Shown: positions 12,400 to 23,400 of the stretch, piece by piece
Layout: every line of letters begins with the position of its first letter
Position numbering within the stretch: position 1 is the first letter of the stretch
Source of the DNA: Paguma larvata
Lineage: Eukaryota > Chordata > Mammalia > Carnivora > Viverridae
DNA: 64,000 bases
Reading direction: 5' to 3'
Assembly (NCBI GenBank): GCA_030068075.1
Contig: CM057823.1
Coordinates: forward strand, 15,100,485-15,164,484
Notes under the pieces: generated by a model
The model's input: only the letters and a program-made list of their open reading frames with translations
Databases searched by the model: none
Told to the model about the DNA's origin: nothing
Translations under genes and position numbers: made by a program

Positions 12400-12975
12400 T
12401 AAAAAAAAACTTTACCGAGATATGATTTACATGCCATTGAATCACACCTTAGAGTTTACAGTCCAATGGCTTTTAGCAAATACAGAGTTTTGCACCCATC
12501 ACCATAATTGATTTTAGAACATTTCTGTTACTCTCCACAAGAACCCCCTATACGCTAGACACCACCTCCCGAGCTCCCATCTCCCCCCGGGCCTGGCAAA
12601 CTCCTCATCTACTTTCTGTCTTTACAGTTTTGCCTATTCTTGATTTCCCACAAATGAAGCCATATTATATAAGCTCTTTTGTGACTGTCTTCTTGCACTC
12701 GGCATATTTGTGGGGTTCGTCGATGTCATAACATGTAGCGGTACCTCATTTCATTTTATCGCAAGTAATATTCCATGGCGTGGCTATACCGCATGTGATT
12801 CATCCATGGGCATCGTGGACGGACGTTTGGATTCTTTCCACTCTGACTCTCATGAATAAAGCTTCTGTGAACATCACGTACAAGTGTTTGTGTGGACGCA
12901 TGTCTTCAACTCTTTGGAGTATGTACCTAGGGGCGGAATCGCTGGGTCATGCCTTATGTCAGTAAAGTGTTTTTG
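12400..12975 (-). mobile_element. Old L1 (L1M) 3' end
   Basis: Contains the ordered phrases of an L1M 3' region read in reverse: 'ACCGAGATATGATTTACATGCCAT', 'TTTGCACCCATCACCATAATTGA', 'TTTTGCCTATTCTTGA', 'TGTGTGGACGCATGTCTTCAACTC' and 'GGCGGAATCGCTGGGTCAT'. Highly diverged, with no usable reading frame. Confidence 0.8.
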
Positions 12976-13195
12976 TGTCGTGATTCAGAGAGTACACATG
13001 CTGCGTTCCCATTTAAAAGAGGAGAAAACAAATCCAAGAGGTTGACTTGCTTGTGGAGGGGGAAGGTTATCTAGTTCTGTCTCACGGCTTCGAGGTTGGA
13101 GGGTTGGTAAACGGTATAACTAAAAAAGAGTAGGTTAGTTGGTTTTTCCAAGTTCATCCCCAAAACTTAGATTTTTGTTTGTTTTGTGTGTGTGT

Positions 13196-13403
13196 GTTTT
13201 TAAAGTTTATTTATTTACTTTGAGAGAGAGCAAGCGTGAGAGTAGGGGATGGACAGAGAGAGAAGGAGAGAGAGAGAATCCCAAGCAGTCTCTGCAATGT
13301 AGGTCCAGAGACTGACACGAGCTTGAGCTCGAGAACTGCAACATGTGACCTGAGCCAAAATCAAGAGCTGGATGCTTCATCGACCGAGCCGCCCAGGCGC
13401 CCC
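13196..13403 (-). mobile_element. SINEC, minus orientation
   Basis: GAGAGAG body and GCCGCCCAGGCGCCCC head complement. More diverged than most copies here. Only an imperfect flanking match (CCCCAAAACTTAG and CCCCAAAGATCTAG) suggests the target duplication. A TG run precedes the tail. Confidence 0.9.
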
Positions 13404-14154
13404 CCAAAGATCTAGTGTAATCAAGAAAATTGTGATCTTGAATTTACAGTTGTACTCCTCCAAGTCCTAGATGGCAACTAGGAGCTTAGCTTTTAGACTG
13501 GACTCAAATTTAAAAAATAAGGTGTTTCATAACTTTTAATTTCTAATCAATGAATGAAAACATTGGATTAGAAATTAAAGGCAGGCTAAAGGAGAGACAT
13601 TTTAAAAGTTGATTATGCAAAAGCCAAGTCCAGACAAGCGCTCCGTCCCCAGCTTTTCCTTTGCTGTTATGCTAAGTAGACTGCGTTGTTCCCTCTGCTT
13701 CTGCCAGGCATTATGAATTTCTGTCTTGAGGAGTTGCTTGTCCTTAGTTCAACAACCGCTTGATGCGTTTATTTATGATTTATTGATTAGGTTTCTTAGT
13801 ACCTTTCCACTTAAGAGTCCATGACGCTGGTCATGTAAGCTTCGGGGTGTTATTTTTATCATAAGTATGCTTACGCTGACCAGACAGCCAACAGGGATGG
13901 TTCCCGGTATAGCTAAAGAGAAGATGCCACAAAGAAACTATTAGAGAAACATATATGTGAACTGCAAACATAAATATGAACTATCTTGGAGATGTGAGCC
14001 AAGGTACAAGCCGAGTACAGGGCAGGAAAAGCTAATTTTGCCTTCTCGAGTGGGGGAGGGGAGGAACTGGGAGAGATCCCAGTGGAAGACATATGGAGGT
14101 GAATTTTGAAGGATAATTAAAACAATGTAAGACAGACAAGGGCAAAAAGGACAT
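13404..14154. other. Unique non-coding DNA
   Basis: No gene or repeat recognised. A short inverted pairing between 'AATTTCTAATCAATG' (about 13539) and 'CATTGGATTAGAAATT' (about 13561) could form a small hairpin. Confidence 0.4.
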
Positions 14155-14830
14155 TTTATTTTTTTAAACAGTTACTTGGTATATTTATTTGATGTAAATT
14201 AAACTGCACATATTTATATTTCAGATTTGATAAGTTTTGACATGTCTAGGCGCCCATGAAATCATGCCACGATCAAGATATTGAACATAATCGTCACTCC
14301 CAGAAGTTTCCTTGTGGCCCCTGTACTCCCTCCCTCCTGCCTTGCCCCACCCATCCCACACTCATCACACCGGAAGTAGCCACTGATGGGCTTTCTCTTA
14401 ACTTACATTTTTTGAGAACTGCGTGTTCATACAATTATAGAACGTGTACCCTTTTCATTCAGGGGTCATCGTTTTGAGATTCCCCTGTGTTGTTATGTGC
14501 ATCTGTAGTTTCTTCCTTTTCATCGGCGAGCAGCTTTCCACGGTAAGGATTGGCCGCACGGCACTCATCACCTTCTGATGGATATTTGAGTTCGTTTCTT
14601 TTATCAAATTGCTGCTGAGAACACACATGTACAAGTGTTCCTTTCTTTTCTCTTGGGTAAATATCTAGCTGTGGAATGACTGGGTCACAGGGTCTATGTT
14701 AGTTTAACATTTGAGACCCTGCCAAATAGTTTCCCAAAGTGGGGACGCTGTCCGACATACTCACCTGCAGTGTAAGAGAGGTTTGGTTCCTCCATGCGGC
14801 GCGGGCCGGCCAGTCTTCTTCATCTTAATT
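14155..14830 (-). mobile_element. Old L1 (L1M) 3' end
   Basis: Second L1M tail, independent of the one at 12.4 kb. Phrases such as 'TTTTGACATGTCTAGGCGCCCATGAAATCATGCCA', 'TTGCTGCTGAGAACACACATGTACAAGTG', 'TTGGGTAAATATCTAGCTGTGGAATGACTGGGTCA' and 'GCCAAATAGTTTCCCAAAGTGG' are in L1 order on the minus strand. Confidence 0.75.
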
Positions 14831-15280
14831 GTACGTGTGTTGTGGTGGGAGGGGGCATTTCCGATGATTCCCTTGGGAGGGAATCACTGAGGCCTTAGGA
14901 ACGCTTTAAATCTCTTGCTTCATATGGCCAATTTTTTTCCATAAAATTCTTCATTCATTTACCCTCCTAACATAAAGACTTCATCTTATTGGCCTTCGCT
15001 AAAAATGATATTATCATTGGCCTCCCCTGTGGCCCTGCTCATCTAGGAATCTCTACATGGGTAAGGACTCTTCTACACCAGATGGCAGGAATGCGGTGGG
15101 GCAGAGAGCCGGAAACACAGATCATGGAGGGGGGCGGGGAGGGAAAGCATGGTTAATGAGCATCCAGGTCTTTTGCCCAATTCTAAAACTTGGCATTCCT
15201 GAAAGCCTGGTTCAAACTACAACTTTTATTTTTCTGTCTCTCAAGCACCACCTCGCAATTAGTAATCACTTATGAATGTG

Positions 15281-15494
15281 TTTTTTTTTTTAATGTTTAC
15301 TTATTTTGAAAGAGAGAGAGAGTGAGAGAGCAAGCAGGGGAAGAAAAAGGAGAAAAAGAGACAGAGAATCCCAAGCAGGCTCTGTGCTGGTAGGGCAGAG
15401 CCCGACGCGGGGCTCAGTCCCGGGAACCGGGAGATCACAACCTGAGCTGAAATCAAAAGCTGGACGCTTAACCGACGAGCCACCCAGGAGCCCC
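15281..15494 (-). mobile_element. SINEC, minus orientation
   Basis: Poly-T/A tail, GAGAGAG body, then ACCGACGAGCCACCCAGGAGCCCC (head complement with a substitution in the GCGCC motif). No clear target duplication. Confidence 0.9.
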
Positions 15495-18369
15495 TATGTT
15501 TATTTTTTTATAATCAGTCTATCTAAAATCTTTCAGAGAAAAATTTAGTCTGGGATTTACATTAGAAGATAATTTGTAATGTCTTTTCCAGTTCTGTGGC
15601 TCTCCAGATGCTATTTCCCCCTAACAAGACCATTGCTTCTGTCTATTCGGCAGAGTCTGCCTTTCACAGATGTTAGGGGACTTTATCGTCAATGCAACCT
15701 CGCCTCCTCATCTTGACTTTAACTTGAGAATTCAGGGATTTATCTTTCCTGTCCAGTTTTCGCCCACTATGATTCTTCACAGGGACAGTCTGGCGGTATT
15801 TTGAGGTTTGTCCCCTTAAACAAATGACTCATTCCAACCTAAAATGGGAGTAGGCATGACAGTTCTTTTTAAATACTAGCAGAGCCACCGGAGGGCCACG
15901 TCCAGGGGATGGATGAGGCCTTCCTGGCCCACAGGGGGACCTTGATCAGAGAGACACTGATGAGAATTAGCATCTGCCCCCTTGGTCGTGGCTGGAGCCC
16001 TCCATGTGGTCGGTGGTCCTGGGTGGCGTGTAAGTCATAGGTGTTCTGAGGGACTCGTCCTGGGGCATAGGAGCTGGTACAAGACAAACTGTTAGTAACT
16101 GGATGCAACCCTTCTTTTAACTTTTGGTTAAAGTTATTTAAATATCTGAATGATTAAGATTCTCTGTAGCCACTGTGAGCAATCAAGGCCCCTAAAGATA
16201 GAGCCTCTCTCCTATTCTCACCACCTTTCCTCTCAAGATGGCCGAATGGCTTACCGTAAGAGAGACCGCCTTGAATTTTAACATTAGTTTTCTCCTGATG
16301 GTGGGTCCCCCTCCTCCAAACATTGCTTTTTTCTTCTTCCCTCTTCTCACATTACCTTTCTCTCTCCTCCTCTTTGGCTCTCTCTTGATTTCCACCTTCC
16401 ATTCATGGGGAGACATTTCTACCTGTGAAAATACTGCCCGGAGCGTTCCCTTACCCCCCGGAATTTGCCAGCCGACCCATCCACCCCGTCTAGGCGGCCA
16501 GATCTTGCGGGACGCTGCGCGTGGTTTTCTGAATGTGCCCACCTCCCCGGGCAGAGCTTCAGACCTGAAATCCTAACCCAGCAGCTAAAACCCGCCGAGG
16601 AATTTCTCCGCCATCTCCTGGTCATTTATCAGGTCACCGCAGGTCCCCCTTTGGCAAAACCGAACGCTAGTGGTTTTCTACTATAAGGCGGCCACCGTCT
16701 AAGTGTTTCTGTTCCTTCTGGGTCCTTTTGGGCAGTGGCAGGAGATGACACTAGATCCATTTAAATAAAGAAGGAAACAAGAGGACATCAAAGTCACCAC
16801 ATCGTCTGACCCAGGGGCCGCCTGAGGCCTACGTTTTTCAGCTTTCTTTCAACAGTTTTCATCTGAGTTAGTAGACCTGACTGTGTCATTTGAACCAATC
16901 TAACCTCTTCCGATGCCCCTCACAGGGCAGTTTTCGCGCCTGTGCTGAGGTTCTCCACATGTACCCGTGGAGATGGGGAAGAATTCCCCGGATCCTCCCC
17001 GCCCCCTCGCCGCCGTTTTGCCTTCCCGGTGTTCTCCCCAGCCTGGCTGAAGGGGACGGCGCCTCAGCGGCCTCCTTCCCCACCCAGGTGCCTGTGACCA
17101 CGAATGTGTCCTATGGTTCCACACGTGACCCCGACTATGGAACAGACCCCACCCCCACCCCTGCCAAGCACTGCTCTGGTGAGCCTGTAGGCTCTGCACA
17201 GGGTGTCCCCCTGTGTGAAAGTGTCCGAGAAGGCGTCACTCGCCAAATTCACAGGAAAGTTACCTACTCTCAGAGACTGGGCGCGAGGGGAAGCAGGAAG
17301 CGGCAGTGGCCAGGAGCTGGTGCCCCCAGCGCCCTTGCAGACCGGGGTGAGATCAGGTCTGACCACCGAGGTCAGCCGGATGGAATGTTCTAGGTGACAC
17401 ACCCTCCCTCGTGTAGGTAGTGAGTCAGAGGCTATGAGAGCAGCCCAGCCTGGCTGTGAGCGAAACTGCACCCCAAGAGCGAGAAGAGCAGGAGAGCCGG
17501 GCTGGCCCTCCCCCATGACAGGGGCTGGGGGTTAGTCACCCTCCCAGCTCTAGGGCTCCGGGCAGGGCTCTGCCCTGGTTCCGCTCTAACCCGGTGAGTC
17601 TGCTCAGCTCTTTTTCCAACCAGCTGAAACTTGAGTTTGCCCCTCGGATGGGTTTGGTCTTCAGGGCTTGCGAGCCAGAAGGAGGAAGCCATTTGCCTCC
17701 CCCAGTGACTTCCGTGAGGAAGGCAGAGTCTGTAGGACACGGTCAGGGGTGCCTCGTTCCTGGCGCCTGGGAGGCAGTCAGCAAATACCGACTCGCCGGG
17801 CTGAGCAATGGGACGTGTGCGCTGGCACCATGGATCTCGCCCTCTTCCCTGGCAGTCACATTCTCTCAGCAGAATGGATTGGAACTCAGAACAGCTCATG
17901 GACTCGGAAATGCCAGGGATGGACTCGGCACTTCACAGATGAGATCCGGCAGCTGGGGGGGGCCCACTCTAGCGGCCTAATCATGGGACACAACCTATGA
18001 CATTTTTTAAAAAAAAAGTGTTAAAGAGAAAACCATAGGCCCAAAATGGCATCGCTTAGGCCAAGCCACCAAGTCGGGGCTTAACACTTAACCAAACTGC
18101 GATCTCAGCCTCCCGCAGAAATGTAGCCTCACCTGGGCAGCTGGGACATTTCTGAGCGCCAGTGAGGTGATCTGTCACCCGGGCCCTCTCCATCTCCCAA
18201 AGGACGATGAGGTAAGTCACGTAATAGGACCCTCGGCCTTCCCTCTGAGGAAAGGGGCCTTGCCTGGCACAGCCCTTGGCTTTCTTTAGCTAATAACTTC
18301 CTTGCCCCGCCTCCTTCCTATAAAAGCTCCTTCGGGCTTCCCTCTACTTGTGAGCCGGGAGCTGCCTAT
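15495..18369. other. Unique DNA with a GC- and CpG-rich patch (16.4-17.4 kb)
   Basis: Many overlapping open frames occur at 16.2-18.0 kb on both strands. This is what GC-rich, stop-poor DNA gives. None has a recognisable domain, and those checked (for example the one at 16890) start at TTG. The CpG density at 16,440-16,570 and 16,960-17,060 is visibly high and might mark a weak CpG island. No promoter or exon could be supported. Confidence 0.4.
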
Positions 18370-18388
18370 TGATGTATCGCTCTTTAAA

Positions 18389-18764
18389 ATTTTGTTTTTA
18401 GGGGCGCCTGGGCGGCTCAGTCGGTTAAGTGTCCGACTTCGGCTCAGGTCATGATCTCACAGTCACAGTCTGTGAGTTTGAGCCCCGCGTCAGGCTCTGT
18501 GCTGACAGCTTTGTCTCTCCTGCTCTCAAAAATAAATAAAAACATAAAAAATGAAATAAAATTTTGTTTTTAATGTATATTTATTTTCAAGAGAGAGCCA
18601 GAAGCAGGGGAGGGGCACAGAGGGAGGGAGACACAGAATCCAAAGCAGGCTCCAAGCTCTCAGTTGTCAGCACAGAACCCAACATAGGGCTTGAACCCAC
18701 ACACCGTGAGATCCTGACCTGAGCCGAAGTCGGACGCTTAACCGACTGAGCCACCCAGGCACCC
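18389..18764 (-). mobile_element. SINEC, minus orientation, interrupted in its A-tail by another SINE
   Basis: The body runs 18573-18764 with GAGAGAG, CCACCCAGGCACCC. Its tail region (about 18389-18400) is separated from the body by the younger plus-strand copy. A 19-bp duplication with one mismatch, TGATGTATCRCTCTTTAAA (18370-18388 and 18765-18783), encloses the whole unit. This proves the minus copy came first. Confidence 0.9.
18401..18557 (+). mobile_element. Short SINEC copy nested in the older SINE
   Basis: Starts GGGGCGCCTGGGCGGCTCAG and ends with an AATAAATAAAAA tail. At 157 bp it lacks roughly 55 bp of the CT-rich body: 'GCTGACAGCTTTGTCTCTCCTGCTCTC' joins directly. A perfect 15-bp duplication, AAAATTTTGTTTTTA, flanks it (18386-18400 and 18558-18572). 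The B-box-like GAGTTTGAGCCCC is kept. Confidence 0.92.
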
Positions 18765-18783
18765 TGATGTATCACTCTTTAAA

Positions 18784-20337
18784 TAAGGCAAATTAGATGT
18801 TCGGATTTACTTGGTTGAGTTTTTGTTCTTTAGCCATAGTTTCCACAGAGGTGCCACAGGCCTTACTGACACGGGGCAAGGGCCTGGGCTTGGGGCCCCT
18901 GGGCCAGAGTGAGGCTGAGCGACTCGAAACCTGGGGCTGGCATAAGCAGGTTGCTTGGGGCTCAGAGCGTGGTTCCCCCGGTTCTGAGAGGCTCTAAAAG
19001 CCACTGCTGTGAGCAGGACGGGTCAGCTGGTTTTGCTGGCCCTGGAGGCTCCCGGTGCTGGGCCCTGCTCGGGTCTCAGGGTCTCAGAGTCCCTCCCCCT
19101 GCTGGGAGCGGCCGATTGCACAGCCTGGAAGGGGTGAATGGAGAGCCTGAACTTGACCTCAGCCACAGTGAGCCGTGGGGGTTAGGTGGAGGAGCCCCAG
19201 CGGCACCAGCCAGGCGGATGCAGGTTCTGGGGGGGGGGCCGGGAGCACCAGGCGGCCTTGCTCCCTGGAGGGAGGGCACTGACTTCTTCCTGATGGTGTT
19301 CTCTGCCCACTGTGCTCACTCGCTTCTTCCAGCACGGAGTAGGATACTGAGGACTGGACTGACTGAGGGTTTTGCTTCAGCCGCCCTGCATCCCTTCCTT
19401 GTGGACAACCTCAGCTCTTACTGACTCGTCTCTTTTCTCCTCCTCTTCCATCGTTCAGTCTGCCACCTCACCACCAGACCGAGCGGGTACTGCGTCCCGG
19501 ACCCTTTAGGAGGCCTGGGGACATGAGTCTCAGCCTGCCAAGGGCTCACACTGGCATGAGGGAAACAAGCCCATGGCATCCCGAGGACCCCGGATCAATT
19601 TTGTGATGGTGGCGAGACGGAGGGACAGCAGAAGAAAGAGCGGGCCGCCGGGGAGATGGGCCGGGAAGCTTCTCAGCCAGGAGTCGGGACCTGCAAGGTA
19701 GCGTGTGGTTTCCCCAAAGACAGGTGGCACTCATTCCGGGGAGAAGGAACGAACTCCCGGAGGCCCGAGCTTTGAGAAGCACGCTGGTTTGGAGAAACAG
19801 TGCAGCTGAGGGGCGCTGGGTTCGCGGAAGGCGCGGGACACAAGGTGAGCGGGGGCAGGGCTAGCTGACCCTCCGTCAGGGTCCTGAGAGCCTCATCCAG
19901 TCCCTGAGTTCAGGGGAGCACAGCACACTTTCCCCTCAGCCGCCTCCCCGCCGCCTCCTCTGGGAAAGTGAACTAATCCCCGTCCCTCTCTCTCTCTCTC
20001 CCAGCTCCGCGGGTCACCTATCCGGCTTGCCCTTGCTTTGCCTTTGAAGCCCTGCCTGCCTTCCCGGTTTGCCCGGGGTGGGGAGGAAAAACTGAGTGAG
20101 GTCAGCGACTCCATGGAGGAGAAAGCAGCCACAGCAGGGATCCAAGCAAACATGTGAAACAAAAGCAGGAAGGATGTTTTAAAGGCAAATCCTCGCACGG
20201 GAAGTAGGGAGACAAAAATAAACGAGAGAAAGGGAAAAGCAAACAAACTGAGGTCACCTGTGCAAAAGCACTAAGTTAGCGAATGAAATACAGGATGTGA
20301 CCAAATGAATTAGAAAAAGCTGGGGAAGTAATCACAG
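18784..20337. other. Unique GC-rich non-coding DNA
   Basis: The largest frame (18909-19424, 171 codons) opens at GTG and has low-complexity Gly/Ala/Pro content with no domain. Treated as chance in GC-rich sequence. A 10-G run lies near 19229. Confidence 0.45.
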
Positions 20338-20486
20338 CGAACACTTAAATAGCGGTCACAGCGTAAGCGCTCTTCTAAGCATAAAACACGTATGAACTCA
20401 TTTAAACCCACTGAGACGCTGCGCGTTGAAAACTATTATTATCCCCACTTTATAGACAGGGAGACTGAGGCACAGGGAAGCAAGGA
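20338..20486 (+). mobile_element. MIR SINE
   Basis: 'CGTAAGCGCTCTTCTAAGCATAAAACACGTATGAACTCATTTAAACCC', then 'ACTATTATTATCCCCACTTTATAGACAGGGAGACTGAGGCACAGGGAAG', matches the MIR core closely and in order. Confidence 0.85.
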
Positions 20487-23400
20487 AAGCGAAGAATGGC
20501 TACATGCAATTGGATAAGAATTAGTAGTGCGCACCTAACAGGAGTTCACAGAGAGTAAGTTTACTTGAGGGGTTTGCGAGAAATCTCTTCCCGTGCTCCC
20601 CGGAGAGGGTTGCGTTATACCGCCTGTCATGCCGGCTCATCGAAGTCCAAGTTCGGGACTCAGACATGGCCTGGGTAAAGAGCAGTCTTGTTCCACGAAA
20701 GCCAAAGCGAGTCCTGGGAAAGAACAAAAACCTACACATACATAACGCGGGTCCTGCGGGAGAAAGGGGCAGGCAGGCTTCTTAGAAGACTAGAGATGGA
20801 GTGATCCAGGAAGAGGGTGCTGGGTTTATCCTCCAGATCCACCTCCTGCCGCACCCCGCGGACTCATTCATGCCTGGATGTTATGTCGAACAGATTATTA
20901 GTAGAGTCACTAAAATAGTCAGTAAAAATACAGCGGTTTCACAAAACACTGAGGGACGTATCTTCCGGATCAGTTGGCAGGTGCATGGCGCTGAAAGGAA
21001 GTTGGGAATCCTTTCCCACTCTTCCAAGGAAGGTTCTACAGCTCAGAAAGCAACGTCCAAGGAGGCCCACCCCCCCACCCTGAGGTTTCCATATCTCAGT
21101 TCCTTCTGTGTGGGCTTCAGGGTGTCTGGGTGAAAGTGACCAGGGGGACCAATTGTGCCTGCGGGAGGGCAGAGAGTGTAGCACCCAGTGGCCTGTCGGT
21201 GCCCAGCAGGGGTGTGGCCCGGCACCGGGTGCACACAGCGAGGTATCTAGATGAAGTAGCGAGTCCCCACCAGGACTCTGGTACCAAATAAAAGCTGCCG
21301 TACTGTCTAGAAGCGGTGATGGGGCTTGGTAGTTCCCGAAGCGTCTAGTGGGGCTTCCGTTTGGACAAACAGAAGAAATGTAAACGAGAGAAATAATCTC
21401 GCAAATAAATGTAGGAACAAACCCCAAAGAATCGCTGGGGAAAAAAAAATCGTGGCAGGAGCAATCAATACAAGTGATGACTACACATGTGACCTCCAAT
21501 TAAAAACAAAAATTCGACCAGCCTTATGGAGAAGTATTTGGGTTGCTTTCATTTCAGTGTAGACGCAAAATGGCGTCTAACAGAAAACACATTCCCAAAT
21601 AATAGTTTTCCTGAGATAAGAAACCAGATCTTAAGTTATTATGGTATGTACTCAAAGGAGAGTTAGTGTTTTAAAAATTGGCTTCTTAGAAATTCATGTG
21701 CATTTTTCTTTCCTTAAAGCTTTGCTAATTACCGATGAGTCTTTTCTGCTTTCTGTCGTGTGGATCACGTTAGTGTTTCTGTGGACATAAAGACTCAAGA
21801 GTACAAAAAGAAGGTTCATGGCATTTAGGTCAAGATTTGCTACTCGCCTCTCCCTTCCCCACCCCCGCGCGCCCCCAGTTTTGATTCACTGTGGTCCTGG
21901 AGGCATGACCTTATCTATAATCTGGACGACATTCTGGTTTCTGAAAGGGCAACACTCTGAACGGCAAATAATAAGATGAAAGTATCGAATCTCTTTAGTC
22001 CGCCTGGATCCCGGAGCACTTTATTTTCAAGGGTGGATGGTATACGCAACTAACCCTCGGAGCGATCGCTCTAGATACCTCTCTGTGTTATACCTAATGC
22101 AACAAATGCTATTCAACCTTAACAACATAAGAATTTTATACTGTCTGGCTTGTTCTTAATTCTTCCCTGAGGGCCTATTTGGTTTAGCATCAAATATAAG
22201 ACTAAGAGCCTCTAAATTTTAGCTGAACAGCCACTCAAGGGATTTAGATGATCTCTTTACACAACAGAGTTAGCGTGCAGCTGACACTTTCCGCTCTGAG
22301 AGCAGAGCCTTATACACGCGCTACTCCTCATGTTGGTTGATTATTTGGAAACCAAATGAAGGATGGTATTACCGCACCCTCAAAAAAATCCACCCTCTTC
22401 GTTGTGGGAAATTTGGGGCAAAACGAATCTCTGTCGTTTTATACTGAATGAAGTGAAAGAAGAGAATGGGGTTTAGCCTGACTATATAATCACATAAAAA
22501 TATGCACGTATCCGCACACGTGTGCATATATGTGCGTATTTGCACGTGTCTTAAATCTGCGAGGCAGAAGCGAAGTGGGGAGGTAACAGCTCCACAGGAA
22601 TTCAGACTTCGCTTTTCTAAGGCCGGTTCCGGGGTCCCTTGCATTATCGCCCTGTGCTGTAACCCAAACAGTGATAGAAATTTGCCGGCCAGAGCAGAAA
22701 GAACTATGCAGTCCCGGGAGCTGTCAGTCCCACCAGCTGCCTAATAAATACATGTTTTTGCATAAGAAGTGAATCATAATATGACTTTTCTCATGTATTT
22801 AGACTTAAGATTCTTTTAACAGTTTTAAAGAGACAGCAAAGATAGAGAAACAGGGAAGGCGAAAGATGGCAATAAATAAATAAAAGGAACGAAAGGGAAC
22901 CTCTCTCCCTCTTTTCTCTCCCTCTCTCTCTCTTTAGAACAGCTTTTCTCCAAAGATGTTATGGCACCACATCAGGAGCTGCAAAATTCCAAAATGTATC
23001 ACTAGAAAGTTACCGACCGGAGAAGAGCTTTGGAAATGGGAGGCCGGGAACGGAGAATGTAACAGGGAAGGTTCAGGAAGGCAGGGGAGCACCACGTAGC
23101 AGCGCGCCAGTTGGCCAGACCCGGCTGGGTGGAAAATGTTTTCCTGTCACCGTGCACCAGCAGAGCAAAGTCACTACTCTCCTAGATTATTTGCAGATGA
23201 GAAGAGATACGTATTTTAATATTTAGCTGTATTGTCTCTGCAGGGTAAATGCAAATATTTGTATACGTAAACACATTTAAGTGATGGCGATTGATGGTTC
23301 CAATTTCTAGAATTAATTATTTTCGCATTCATAACGCTCGAGTGCGTATCAGTTTGCCGGGTAGAGGGAGCGCCCAGGGATTGTCTGTTACACCTCCTCA

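Noticed and set aside
13535..13580. Small inverted repeat as a possible microRNA hairpin
   Set aside because: The stem of about 15 bp is too short and AT-rich, and no conserved mature sequence is recognisable.
16890..17516. Several overlapping frames of 100-167 codons on both strands
   Set aside because: Expected in CpG/GC-rich, stop-poor DNA. No frame stands out and no domain is recognisable.
18909..19424. Open frame of 171 codons, plus strand
   Set aside because: Begins at GTG in GC-rich DNA with overlapping frames. The protein is Gly/Ala/Pro-rich low complexity.
20939..21499. Open frame of 186 codons on the minus strand, the longest not explained by an L1
   Set aside because: Its first codon is TTG rather than ATG, the protein has no recognisable domain or composition typical of a gene, and no splice or promoter context is visible.
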